The notes beneath the pieces are model-generated. The model saw only the letters and a list, made by a program, of their open reading frames with translations, was not told where the DNA came from and did no database searches. This document shows, piece by piece, positions 8,052 to 17,770 of a stretch of DNA of 64,000 bases. The position numbers and the translations under genes are program-made. The stretch lies in contig NZ_JAERRF010000021.1 in the NCBI RefSeq assembly GCF_016741875.1, forward strand, positions 98,594 through 162,593, written 5' to 3'. Origin of the DNA: Streptomyces coffeae (GTDB taxonomy: Bacteria > Actinomycetota > Actinomycetes > Streptomycetales > Streptomycetaceae). Numbering within the stretch: position 1 is the stretch's first letter; each line of letters begins with the position of its first letter.

Positions 8052-9181
8052 GCCGTGTCGTTCAGCGGACGGAGGAGTGCCGCCAGCACGGCGGGCCACT
8101 CGGGGTCGTCGGTGTGCTCGGTTGCGCTCTCCATCTGGAGGGTGTTGAGGAGTTGGTCGGTGGCCAGCAGCTTCCGGCCCTTTTCGAGGTCGTCCGCGAA
8201 CTCCTCGAGACGTCCGGCCGAGGCGCGCAGCACCTCCGGGCCGAGGTGGGCCTCGACGATGCGTTCCAGCTTCTTCCGGGAGGGGGGAGCGATGTCCAGC
8301 CGGACACAGCGGCGGACGAACGCGGGTGGGAACTCCCGCTCGCCGTTGCTGGTGAGCACCACCACGGGGAACTCCGCGCAGCGCACCGTGCCGTGCCGGA
8401 CCGGCTCCCGGCGCCCGTCGTCGGTCATCACCCGGACGTCGCACTGGGGGTACCGCTGGAGTTCGGGGATGGGGAACTCCCCTTCCTCCAGGACCGAGAG
8501 AAGGTCGTTGGGCAGGTCGACATCGCCCTTGTCCAGCTCGTCGATGAGCAGCACACGGGGGCGGTCGGAGGGCAGCAGGGCGGTGCCGAGCGGTCCGAGA
8601 CGTACGTACCTGCCGATGTCGTCGGGCCGCTTCCTCTTGTGCTTCTCGTCCTGGAGGCGGCCGATGGCGTCGTACGCGTACAGCCCGTCGAGGAGCGTCG
8701 TACGGCTGGTGACCGACCAGCGCAGCACCCGGCCGAGGTCCAGTTCATGGGCGATGCCGCGGGCGAGGCTGGACTTGCCGGTGCCGGGTTTGCCGGTGAC
8801 CAGGAGCGGACGGCGCAGATGGAGCGCGGCGTTGACCATACGGGCCTCCTGGGGCTCCGCGCGGTAGGTGGTGACGATGTCGGTCGAGCCGGGGCTCTCC
8901 TCGCGGTGGCGGACGCAGCTGTCCACCGCCGGTTCCTCGCCGCGGGCGGCGGAGTCCGCGGCGGCGTCCGTGGCCTCCTCGTCGGGCACCGGCCGCTGGC
9001 CGTCGAACTGCCGCCAGGGCGGTGCCACGGGCGGGGTCCAGCCGGTGCGGCGGACGCCGTCGCCGTAGTAGATCCACCAGCTCGGCACCGCCGTCACCTG
9101 GTCCGTCCCGGCTCGTGCCGCCGGCACCACGGCCCCCGTCCCGGGCGCCTCGGCGGGCGACTGCTGGTCTTCGGGGATCAT
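8048..9181 (-). CDS. MoxR-type AAA+ ATPase of a VMAP ternary system
   Basis: 377 residues, with ATGA overlaps at both ends. A variable N-terminus (1-95, with an aromatic WWIYYGDG patch) precedes a MoxR-like AAA+ core. Walker A is GKPGTGKSS at 130-138, Walker B is LLIDELDK at about 211-218, and an arginine-rich finger region (FVRRCVRLD) and a C-terminal lid follow. MoxR ATPases act as chaperones that remodel vWA-domain partners bound through the MIDAS site. The neighbouring vWA protein has an intact MIDAS, so it is the obvious client. Together with the VMAP protein it should form the NTP-dependent switch of the system. The family call is secure; the role is inferred from gene context. Confidence 0.9.
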   Translation of the reverse strand: MIPEDQQSPAEAPGTGAVVPAARAGTDQVTAVPSWWIYYGDGVRRTGWTPPVAPPWRQFDGQRPVPDEEATDAAADSAARGEEPAVDSCVRHREESPGSTDIVTTYRAEPQEARMVNAALHLRRPLLVTGKPGTGKSSLARGIAHELDLGRVLRWSVTSRTTLLDGLYAYDAIGRLQDEKHKRKRPDDIGRYVRLGPLGTALLPSDRPRVLLIDELDKGDVDLPNDLLSVLEEGEFPIPELQRYPQCDVRVMTDDGRREPVRHGTVRCAEFPVVVLTSNGEREFPPAFVRRCVRLDIAPPSRKKLERIVEAHLGPEVLRASAGRLEEFADDLEKGRKLLATDQLLNTLQMESATEHTDDPEWPAVLAALLRPLNDTA

Positions 9182-10863
9182 CCGTTGCCTCCTCTGTGGG
9201 CCCTGGGGCCGCCGAGTCTTCTGAGCCGTTCGGGATGCCAGCCCGGGTTGTCCCACAACACCGCGATGCCCGTTCCGTCGTGGCTTCCCTTGGCACACCG
9301 GGCGGCTTCCTGGCGCAACGTCAGCACCGTGGCGGGCAGGCCGGAGAGACCGGCGCCCGCCTCGGCCAGCTCGGCGACGCGCCGGGCGCGGCCGGGCGGC
9401 ACGCTGCCGTCCCGGTGGCCGCGCCACCACACGGCGGCCGGTACGCCCTCCTGGATGGCGGACAGCAGGGCGTCCGGCACCGTGGTGGCCAGATGCGGAT
9501 AGGGGTAGGTCAGGATCAGACAGCTGATGTCCTTGCGGGAGGCGACCTCGGCCGCCAGCGCCTGGGGCGACGCCATGTCCGCCACCAGCGGGCGGCAGTC
9601 GCTCTCGGACCGGTCGTCGGCCTCGTCCGCCGGGGTGCCGTCGCCGTCCAGCCAACAGGCCCGGGGCGGTGGGTCGTCGGCGGCGGACCGCCCGTCCAGC
9701 CGCTCCCAGCGCGCCGTCCACTGGGAGGTGGACCAGCCGTCGCGCAGCCGGTCCAGGGAGCGGACGACCACCGGGCCGTAGCGGCCGATGGGGCGCGCCA
9801 CGGCCAGCTGTCCGCCGCCGCGCAGATTCCACTCGTCCACCGGCCAGCCGAGCGCCTCCCAGGGCAGCAGGAACTCGAAGGTGAGGGTCTCGGGGTCGAG
9901 ATGCTGGACATACGGCTGGAGCCGGGCGATCAACTCCTCGGCGCCGCCGGAGATCTCGGCCGCGGTGTACACGGTGTCGTCCTGGACCTTGATGCCCAGG
10001 CAGCGGCCCCGGCGGTAGAGCCAGGCGGCGAGCCGGTACCGGCCGGCCCCCGGCCCTGAGCCCTCGACCCGGACCAGACAACTGGTCAGGGACGCATGGC
10101 AGGTGTCGGACACCGAGGCCGCCGCGTCCGCCGCGGCACGCTCCTCGGCGAGCCGCCCCGTGGGCACCCGGTCGGCGCGGGCCTGGGCCACGGCGTCGAT
10201 CCAGGCCCGCAGATCGGCGCGGGCCACGTCCTCGGCGCGGGCGGCGAGATGTTCGAGGAAGACCAGCAGCGGGGGCACCCGTCCGGCCGGGCTGTTGCGC
10301 GCGTCCAACTCCTCGACCAGCGCGGTCACCGTCCCGGCCTGCTCCGCGGTCAGCAGCCCGTCCCTGGCGGCCGGGAGTCCCAGGGAGGAGGCCGCCGCCC
10401 ACAGCACCTCGCACAGCTCGCCGGGCTCGGTGGGACACCCCGGGTCGCCCAGCAAGGTGTCGAGGTCGGCGCGCTCCTGCGCGTCGAGCAGCCCGGGGGC
10501 GACGGCCGGGAGCAGGCCCCACCGCTCGGCCCGGATCGCCTGGTAGCCCTGCCGGTGCGCGGTGAGCCAGCGCGGCTCGCCGTACTGGAACTCCAGCGCG
10601 GCGAACAGCCGCTCCATGCCATCGGGGTTGTGCACGTGGCGCCGCAGCACGCCGTCCAGCACCGCCTGGAGCGGACCGGGGCCCTCGGCGGGCCACACCA
10701 CCTCGAATTCGGCCTGGGCGAGCAGGACTCCGGCCTCGGCGGCGGTTCCGACGCGCTCGGCCAGCTCCTTGGCGAAGCGACCACACCAGCGGGTACGCGC
10801 CGATTCGGCCGCGCGACCGGCCAGGTTCGATGAGACGCATTCGATCGGGGTCGCCACGGGCAT
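9178..10863 (-). CDS. VMAP protein (vWA-MoxR-associated protein) with VMAP-C domain
   Basis: 561 residues, ATG start 6 bp after the protease stop, and ATGA-overlapped with moxR. The N-terminal 270 residues are helical. They include a Leu-rich segment (about 175-235) like the middle regions of VMAP proteins. The C-terminal half carries VMAP-C hallmarks: a FEFLLPWEALGWPVDEW segment at about 327-343, followed by YGPVVVRSLDR and a variable tail ending near a GTGIAVLWDNP motif. VMAP is the third core subunit of the vWA-MoxR-VMAP systems described computationally by Kaur, Burroughs, Iyer and Aravind. It is thought to link the vWA/MoxR switch to effectors through effector-associated domains. The mechanism is not experimentally established to my knowledge. 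Confidence 0.85.
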   Translation of the reverse strand: MPVATPIECVSSNLAGRAAESARTRWCGRFAKELAERVGTAAEAGVLLAQAEFEVVWPAEGPGPLQAVLDGVLRRHVHNPDGMERLFAALEFQYGEPRWLTAHRQGYQAIRAERWGLLPAVAPGLLDAQERADLDTLLGDPGCPTEPGELCEVLWAAASSLGLPAARDGLLTAEQAGTVTALVEELDARNSPAGRVPPLLVFLEHLAARAEDVARADLRAWIDAVAQARADRVPTGRLAEERAAADAAASVSDTCHASLTSCLVRVEGSGPGAGRYRLAAWLYRRGRCLGIKVQDDTVYTAAEISGGAEELIARLQPYVQHLDPETLTFEFLLPWEALGWPVDEWNLRGGGQLAVARPIGRYGPVVVRSLDRLRDGWSTSQWTARWERLDGRSAADDPPPRACWLDGDGTPADEADDRSESDCRPLVADMASPQALAAEVASRKDISCLILTYPYPHLATTVPDALLSAIQEGVPAAVWWRGHRDGSVPPGRARRVAELAEAGAGLSGLPATVLTLRQEAARCAKGSHDGTGIAVLWDNPGWHPERLRRLGGPRAHRGGNG

Positions 10864-10869
10864 GTGCTC

Positions 10870-11847
10870 TCAGGAGGCGGCGGTGGCGAGCAGTTCGACC
10901 AGCCTGCGCACCGGTACGCCTTCGTTGGTATAGACGTGCCCGGTGCCGTCCGGGGACCGGAGATGGCCGCCCGCGCGGTGGACGGCGGCGACCCGCCACT
11001 GGTCGTCGAAGGCCGGGGAGCCGGAGGAGCCGGGCAGGGTGTCGGTGAAGTACAGCAGGCGGTTCTCATCGCTGTGAGAGACCACGTTGTGGTATAGCGC
11101 GACCTTCTTGGGGCCGCCCGCGGGGTGCTGAACGATGTTGAGCCGGTGCGGGGTCCCGGCGCCGGAGGGGGCGAGCTCCAGCGCGCCCCATTCGGCGTTC
11201 AGCGGGTCGCGGGAGCGCACCACGGTCAGATCGTGGTCCTCGGAGGTGGCGAAGCCGAGGCCGGGGTCGAGGGGGAAGCTGCGGCCCCCGTCGATCTCGC
11301 CGTCCGGCCGCTCCTGGTAGCCGAGGACGATCCGGGCGGCGGCGGCCGTCTCCGCGTCCGGCAGCACATGGTGGTTGGTGACGACGAAGTCCCCGGCCAC
11401 GAGGAAGCCGGTGCCCAGGGCTTCCACCGGTCCGCGCAGCAGCCCGACGCAGCGGGCGGCCCGCACTCCGTGCTCCAGGAAGGACAGTGGCAGCAGCGTG
11501 CTCTGACTTCCCATCAGCTTCTCGGCGTGGGTGGCCGTGACCGGGGCGCCCGGATCCGACGGGCCGGGCACGGCGGACCGGCCGAGCCTGCCGGCCAGCG
11601 CCGCACGCAGCTCGGCGTTCTCCGGGAACTCGCTGACGGCGACCGTCAGCAGGCCCTCCAGCTTGCTCCGATTGTCCGCCTCGCGCAGCACCGCGTGCCA
11701 CATGTCGAGCGCGCCCCCGCCGAAGTCCACCATTCCGGCCGGGATGTCGGCGGCGTCCAGCACCCGCCGCACCGATCGCGCCTCCGGATAGAGCTTCGCC
11801 AGCAGGGCGGTGAGCGTGGCCCGAGCAGGCCCCCCTTGCGACAACAT
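10870..11847 (-). CDS. EAD1-trypsin-like serine protease, first gene of the VMAP operon
   Basis: 325 residues. I chose ATG 11847 because GGGAGG sits 3 bases upstream. Residues 1-85 match effector-associated domain 1 (EAD1: LYPEARSVRRVL, then a W-H-A-V-L-REA core and the SEFPENAEL ending). Residues about 125-320 are a trypsin/V8-like protease with a complete catalytic triad: H160 (in TNHHV), D206 (in HDLTVV) and S277 (in GSSGSPAFD). There is no signal peptide, so it should act in the cytoplasm. In ternary systems an EAD-tethered protease is the classical effector, recruited and released by the VMAP/MoxR/vWA switch. It may cleave host proteins or activate the caspase-like protein; the substrate is unknown. 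Confidence 0.88.
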   Translation of the reverse strand: MLSQGGPARATLTALLAKLYPEARSVRRVLDAADIPAGMVDFGGGALDMWHAVLREADNRSKLEGLLTVAVSEFPENAELRAALAGRLGRSAVPGPSDPGAPVTATHAEKLMGSQSTLLPLSFLEHGVRAARCVGLLRGPVEALGTGFLVAGDFVVTNHHVLPDAETAAAARIVLGYQERPDGEIDGGRSFPLDPGLGFATSEDHDLTVVRSRDPLNAEWGALELAPSGAGTPHRLNIVQHPAGGPKKVALYHNVVSHSDENRLLYFTDTLPGSSGSPAFDDQWRVAAVHRAGGHLRSPDGTGHVYTNEGVPVRRLVELLATAAS

Positions 11848-12236
11848 GACCTCCCACCAGCTGCCGATGACGGACAGCTTACGACGCGTCACCCCATGGT
11901 TGCCATCTGTCCACATGGCGGGATCGGCGCCGGTCCGCACCCCCCTGAACGGCGGTTGCCCCCGGGACGTTCCCGGTTCGCTCCCGTACGCCGGGCCGGT
12001 CACCCATCCGGACGATCTTGCGGACCGGTCCGGGCCGTTCCCGGCCGCGCGCGGTCCGCGACGGGGCCGGATCCACTCCGGGCACGGTGCTCTCCGCGGC
12101 GGCGGCCACCTTACAATCGCGGAGAGAACGAAGCCCTGTTCAGCACGGATTTGAGGCTGCACCACGACACCCGGCGGCAGGCGGACACCCCGCCCGCCGC
12201 CGTGGCGGGCCGCGGTGTGACGAAAGGCCGCAACCC
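11848..12236 (+). other. 389-bp divergent intergenic region
   Basis: This gene-free stretch lies between the VMAP operon, which leaves leftward, and the GAF regulator, which leaves rightward. I see the strong ribosome binding site of the protease gene at its left edge. Near 12112-12117 there is a -10-like TACAAT flanked by an inverted repeat (listed separately). No convincing promoter for the VMAP operon could be read by eye. The open frames inside it have no ribosome binding site and look random. Confidence 0.6.
12090..12126 (+). promoter_or_regulatory. Candidate promoter with flanking inverted repeat upstream of the GAF regulator
   Basis: CTCTCCGCG (12090-12098) and its exact complement CGCGGAGAG (12118-12126) flank the -10-like hexamer TACAAT at 12112-12117. 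No good -35 box is visible. The arrangement suggests an operator overlapping the promoter of the regulator gene at 12237, whose leader would be about 110 nt. Autoregulation is inference. Confidence 0.4.
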
Positions 12237-13541
12237 ATGCGCATCCAGCACCCGCGCCACGCCGATCCCCTGGCCGCGCTGAGTCCGGCCGAATCGGCCC
12301 GTCTGATGGCGGTCATGCGTGACACCGCCCTGAGCCGCGGCCAACTCCCGCTGCCCGCACGCCCGGTGATCGGCCAGTCCTGGGACCGGATGCTCCGGCT
12401 GGGGCTCGATCCGGACCGCGGGGGCACCCCGCGTCCGCTGAGCCTGGACGAGCTGGAGCGGCGGCGGCAGCAGACCCGGCTGGCCGATGTGCTGCCCACA
12501 CTGCACAGCGGGCTGCTGGAGGCGGCGGAGGCGGCCGGCCATCTCATGATCATCGCCGATGCGGAGGGGCGGATCCTGTGGATCGACGGCCACCGCGGGA
12601 TCCGCCGCCACGCCGACGGCATCGCGCTGATCGAGGGGTCGCAGTGGGCCGAGGAGGTCACCGGGACGACCGGGATCGGCACCGCGCTCGCCGTCCGCGC
12701 CCCGGTCCGGGTGCACTCGGCGGAGCACTTCGTCCGCGCCTTCCACACCTGGAGCTGCGCCGCCGCCCCGGTGCGGGATCCCCGGGACGGCCGGCTGCTG
12801 GGCGTCATCGACATCAGCGGACCGGCCCCCACCGCCCATCCGACCGTGCTCTCCCTGGTCACCGCGACCGCCCGGTGGGCCGAGGGCGAACTGCGGCTGG
12901 CCCACAGCCGGGAGCTGGACCGGCTGCGCGCGGTCGCCGCGCCGGTGCTCGCCCGGCTCCAGGGCAAGGCGGTCGCGGTCGATCCGCACGGCTGGGTCGC
13001 CGGGGTCACCGGGGTGAACCCCCAGGACCGCCGGCTGCTGCTGCCGAAGGCGGCGGCCGACGGTCCGGTGTGGCTGCCCGCGCTGGGCACCTGCACGGTC
13101 GAACCGCTCCCGGGCGGGCATCTGTTGCGGGTGCTGGAGGGCGAGTACGGCGAGGACGGCGCCCCGGCCGCCTCCGGCCGTCTGCTGCTGGACGTACGCC
13201 ATCCGCACCACTGGTCGCTGACGTTCGCGGGCCCGGCGGGCGCCTGGACCCATCAGCTCAGCGCCCGCCACGCCGAAGTGCTGCTGGTCCTGGCCGCCCA
13301 CCCCGAGGGGCGTACCGCGGCGCAGCTCGCCCAGGACCTGTTCGGCGATCCGACGCGCACGGTGACCGTACGGGCCGCGATGTCCCGGCTGCGCCGCGGG
13401 CTGGGGGCGGTGCTGGCGCACCGCCCGTACCGCATCGCCGACGGAATCCTCCTGGAGGTGACCCGGCCGGACCGGCCCCGGGATCTGCTGCCGCTCAGCG
13501 CGGCCCCGGCGGTGGTCCGGCTGCGGGGCGGCCAGGAGTGA
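12237..13541 (+). CDS. GAF-domain transcriptional regulator
   Basis: 434 residues. I chose ATG 12237, with GAAAGG about 10 bases upstream. The N-terminal 70 residues contain a conserved S-W-x-R segment (GQSWDRMLRLGLDP) typical of AcoR-like GAF regulators. A GAF domain follows at about 75-215, including EGSQWAEEVTGTTGIGTAL, a hallmark of the sigma54-activator-type sensor. No sigma54 AAA+ domain is present. Instead the C-terminal 110 residues form a winged-helix-like unit (about 335-415, RTVTVRAAMSRLRRGL). It is probably a small-molecule-responsive activator. It converges on aspA with a 19-bp gap, so it need not regulate that cluster. The target is unknown. Confidence 0.8.
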   Translation: MRIQHPRHADPLAALSPAESARLMAVMRDTALSRGQLPLPARPVIGQSWDRMLRLGLDPDRGGTPRPLSLDELERRRQQTRLADVLPTLHSGLLEAAEAAGHLMIIADAEGRILWIDGHRGIRRHADGIALIEGSQWAEEVTGTTGIGTALAVRAPVRVHSAEHFVRAFHTWSCAAAPVRDPRDGRLLGVIDISGPAPTAHPTVLSLVTATARWAEGELRLAHSRELDRLRAVAAPVLARLQGKAVAVDPHGWVAGVTGVNPQDRRLLLPKAAADGPVWLPALGTCTVEPLPGGHLLRVLEGEYGEDGAPAASGRLLLDVRHPHHWSLTFAGPAGAWTHQLSARHAEVLLVLAAHPEGRTAAQLAQDLFGDPTRTVTVRAAMSRLRRGLGAVLAHRPYRIADGILLEVTRPDRPRDLLPLSAAPAVVRLRGGQE

Positions 13542-13560
13542 CGCCGGGCCCAAGGCGGCC

Positions 13561-14964
<1,404 letters not shown>

Positions 14965-14987
14965 ATCTGTGCGGTGCTTCCTCGTGT

Positions 14988-15031
14988 GGCGGTGGGGCGT
15001 GGGGTGGAACGGGCGGCGGTGGGGCGTGGGG
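14988..15031. repeat. 17-bp direct repeat between asparaginase and aspA
   Basis: GGCGGTGGGGCGTGGGG occurs at 14988-15004 and again at 15015-15031, a period of 27 bp. It lies in the short gap between two co-directional genes, so the transcript is C-rich here. It is likely a slippage-type low-complexity repeat. Confidence 0.7.
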
Positions 15032-15042
15032 CGGTGGGTGGA

Positions 15043-16077
15043 TCAGACGGCGGGCGCGGTGAGGGCGTCGACGGCGTGCAGTTGGCCGACGGTGGTACCG
15101 CCGCCGGTCACCGGGGCGGTGGCGAACTCGGCGAGCGTCTCGGAGGCGACGCCACAGCGGGCGAGAAGTGCCGCGGTCACCGGCATCCGGGCCCGGTCGG
15201 CGCCGTCGGATATCTTCACGGCGATGGCGTGGCCGTCGGGCAGGGCGGCCACCTGGACGCCCTCGAAGCCGTCCTTGGCGATCAGTCCGGGCACGGCGCT
15301 CATCAGCCGGGCGACATCGCGTCCGGTGCCGGACAGCATCTCGGGGTGGGAGCGCAGGGCGGCGGCGACCCGGCCTTCGGGGGTGTCCGCGGCGGCGGTG
15401 GCGATCCGCGCGGCGGCCCGCGCGAGTCCGTGGAGGGAGACGGAGAACAGCGGTGCCCCGCAGCCGTCGAGCGTGACCCCGGCGACCCGCTGTCCGGTCA
15501 GGTCCGCCACGGTGTCGGCTATCAGCCGCTGGAGGGGGTGGGCCGGATCGAGATATCCCTCCAGGGGCCAGTCGTTGAGCCGCGCGGTGAGCAGCATCGC
15601 CGCGTGCTTGCCGGAGCAGTTCTGGGCGAGCCGGGTGGGCCCGTGTCCGGCGCGCAGCCATGCCTCGCGCTCGGCCGCGCCGTAGGGCAGATCGGGGACG
15701 TTGCGCAGCGCGTCCTCGGTCAGTCCGGCCCACGCCAGGATCCGCAGCGCCGCCGTCTGATGGCGCTCCTGGCCGGAGTGGCTGGCGGCGGTGAGCGCGA
15801 GCAGTTCGCCGTCCAGCGGCAGTCCTGCCCGGGTCAGCGCGACGGCCTGGACGGGCTTGAGCGCGGAGCGCGGATAGAACGCCACCTCGGGGTCACCGGT
15901 CGCGAACGCGATCTGGCCGTCGGGGCCGAGGACCACCGCCGAGCCGTGGTGCACACCCTCGATGATTCCGCCGCGGACGAGGTGCGTCAGCGGCACATGG
16001 CGGGGCTCACGGACGGCGGGGGGCTCGGCGGGGGTACGGCGGGCGGCGTCGGTCGACAGCCCGAGGGGGGTCGTCAT
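15043..16077 (-). CDS. L-asparaginase (type II, Rhizobium-like family)
   Basis: 344 residues. It belongs to the asparaginase family of the Rhizobium etli enzyme (PF06089 type), which is unrelated to E. coli AnsA/AnsB. The characteristic ALKPVQAVAL, AASHSGQERH, QNCSGKHAAML and DGCGAPLFSVSL segments are all visible. It hydrolyses L-asparagine to aspartate and ammonia and has no signal peptide, so it acts inside the cell. I chose ATG 16077 because the open frame upstream runs into the permease 3' region without a ribosome binding site, although an in-frame start a few codons upstream is possible. It sits between the asparagine permease and aspA, which matches a catabolic operon. Confidence 0.88.
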   Translation of the reverse strand: MTTPLGLSTDAARRTPAEPPAVREPRHVPLTHLVRGGIIEGVHHGSAVVLGPDGQIAFATGDPEVAFYPRSALKPVQAVALTRAGLPLDGELLALTAASHSGQERHQTAALRILAWAGLTEDALRNVPDLPYGAAEREAWLRAGHGPTRLAQNCSGKHAAMLLTARLNDWPLEGYLDPAHPLQRLIADTVADLTGQRVAGVTLDGCGAPLFSVSLHGLARAAARIATAAADTPEGRVAAALRSHPEMLSGTGRDVARLMSAVPGLIAKDGFEGVQVAALPDGHAIAVKISDGADRARMPVTAALLARCGVASETLAEFATAPVTGGGTTVGQLHAVDALTAPAV

Positions 16078-16169
16078 CACGGTGCTTTCGTGTTCGGAGT
16101 GGCGGGTGACGGGAGGCTCCCCGGCCGGGTGGTCCCGGCCGGGGAGCTCCAGGTTCTGACAGGAGTGGT

Positions 16170-17612
16170 TCACCGGGAGTCGCGCACCCGGCCGCGTACC
16201 GCGAACCAGCCGATGATCAGGGCCACCACGATCGCCGGAAGCGCCATGACGGTGACCCGGCTGGGTCCGCCGTCCGCCCACATCAGGACCAGGACGGAGG
16301 CGAGGAAGCCCAGGGTGACGATCTCGGTGTACGGGGAGCCGGGCAACTGGTAGCCGGGCCGGGCCAGTTGACCGGACCGTGTGCGCCGCCAGAACAGCAG
16401 ATGGCAGAGCATGATCATGCCCCAGGTGGCGAGGATGCCGATGGCGGCGAAGTTGAGCACGATCTCGAACGCGTCGCTGGGCACCACGTAGTTGAGGCCG
16501 ACGCCCAGCACACAGAAGAAGGCGGTGAGGAGGATGCCGCCGTAGGGGACATGGGTGCGGCTCATCACGCCGGTGAACTTGGGCGCGGAACCGGACATGG
16601 CCATCGAGCGCAGAATCCGGCCGGTGGAGTAGAGACCGGAGTTGAGGCTGGACATGGCGGCGGTGAGCACCACGAGGTTCATCACTCCGCCGGCCGCCGG
16701 TACACCCAGCTTGGACAGCACGGTGACGAACGGGCTCTCGTCGGCGGAGTAGGAGCCGGCGGGCATCAGCAGGGAGAGCAGCACCACGGAGCCGACATAG
16801 AACAGGGCGACCCGCCACATGATGGAGTTGATCGCCTTGGGCATGATCTTCTCGGGGTTCTTGGTCTCGCCCGCGGCGACGCCCACGAGTTCGACCGAGG
16901 CGTAGGCGAAGACCACGCCCTGGATGACCAGCAGCATCGGGAGCGCACCGTGCGGGAACACCCCGCCGTGCTCGGTGATCAGGCTCGGGCCGGTGCTGTG
17001 ACCGGCCACCTGCTCCCGGGTGACCAGCAGGAAGATGCCGATGGCCATGAAGGCGACCAGCGCGCCGACCTTGATGATGGCGAACCAGAACTCCATCTCA
17101 CCGAAGAACTTCACGGAGATGAGGTTGACCGAGAGCACGACCGCGAGCGCGATGAGGGCGATCACCCACTGGGGGATGTCGGTGAACATGCCCCAGTAGT
17201 GGGTGTAGGTGGCGACGGCGGTGATGTCGGCGATGCCGGTGGTGGCCCAGTTGAGGAAGTACATCCACCCGGCGACGAAGGCGCCCTTCTCACCGAGGAA
17301 TTCACGGGCGTAGGAGACGAACGCGCCGGAGGACGGCCGGTGCAGCACCAGCTCGCCCAGGGCTCGCACCACCAGGAAGGCGAAGATGCCGCAGATCGCG
17401 TAGGCCACGGCGAGGGAGGGGCCGGCGTCCTTGAGCCGTCCGCCCGCGCCGAGGAAGAGCCCGGTGCCGATGGCGCCGCCGATGGCGATCATGTTGACAT
17501 GTCGGGCTTTGAGGGACTTGCTGTACCCGGCGTCGCCCGCGTCGATGTGCTGCTGGGGTGGGTCGGTGGGGGGTTGGTGGCGTACTTCTTGCCGGAGGGA
17601 CTGCTCGCTCAC
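16170..17612 (-). CDS. ansP: Amino acid permease, probably L-asparagine (AnsP type)
   Basis: 480 residues, APC superfamily, with 12 hydrophobic segments. The consensus first-helix motif IGGAIGTGLFLGAGG occurs at about residues 43-57. Conserved PSSGAFVSYAREFLGEKGAF and ASVELVGVAAGETKNPEK segments are typical of the AnsP/GabP/CycA group. It should import an amino acid by proton symport. The asparaginase and aspartase genes immediately downstream on the same strand make asparagine the most likely substrate. Its leader contains 9-bp tandem repeats and lies next to a G-rich tract. Specificity is inferred from context. Confidence 0.85.
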   Translation of the reverse strand: MSEQSLRQEVRHQPPTDPPQQHIDAGDAGYSKSLKARHVNMIAIGGAIGTGLFLGAGGRLKDAGPSLAVAYAICGIFAFLVVRALGELVLHRPSSGAFVSYAREFLGEKGAFVAGWMYFLNWATTGIADITAVATYTHYWGMFTDIPQWVIALIALAVVLSVNLISVKFFGEMEFWFAIIKVGALVAFMAIGIFLLVTREQVAGHSTGPSLITEHGGVFPHGALPMLLVIQGVVFAYASVELVGVAAGETKNPEKIMPKAINSIMWRVALFYVGSVVLLSLLMPAGSYSADESPFVTVLSKLGVPAAGGVMNLVVLTAAMSSLNSGLYSTGRILRSMAMSGSAPKFTGVMSRTHVPYGGILLTAFFCVLGVGLNYVVPSDAFEIVLNFAAIGILATWGMIMLCHLLFWRRTRSGQLARPGYQLPGSPYTEIVTLGFLASVLVLMWADGGPSRVTVMALPAIVVALIIGWFAVRGRVRDSR

Positions 17613-17660
17613 GCCTGCTGTCCGCCTTCCGTTGGTGCGCTTGGTGCGTTCGGTACGTGG

Positions 17661-17687
17661 TGCGTTGGGTGCGTTGGGTGCGTTGAA
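17661..17687. repeat. 9-bp tandem repeats in the ansP leader
   Basis: Two perfect copies of TGCGTTGGG and a third imperfect one (TGCGTTGAA) run head to tail at 17661-17687, with degenerate relatives at 17643-17660. They lie 49 bp or more upstream of the ansP start, so the ansP mRNA would carry CCCAACGCA repeats. The function is unknown. Confidence 0.7.
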
Positions 17688-17741
17688 TGCAGGGGGGGTC
17701 GGGAGCCCGGGGCTCGGGGACCCACGGGGCTCGGGGCTTAT

Positions 17742-17769
17742 GGGGTTGGGGGGATGGGGGGGATTGGGG
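17742..17769 (+). other. G-quadruplex-forming tract
   Basis: Four runs of four or more G with 2-3 nt loops (GGGG-TT-GGGGGG-AT-GGGGGGG-ATT-GGGG) meet the canonical G4 pattern on the plus strand. The tract lies immediately after the gntR stop and about 130 bp upstream of ansP, on the template strand for both. It could impede transcription between the regulator and the permease. Confidence 0.55.
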
Positions 17770-17770
17770 C

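Noticed and set aside
8052..8444. N-terminal extension of the giant vWA protein
   Set aside because: It lies inside the moxR gene in another frame. The ATGA overlap at 8048-8051 gives a better start.
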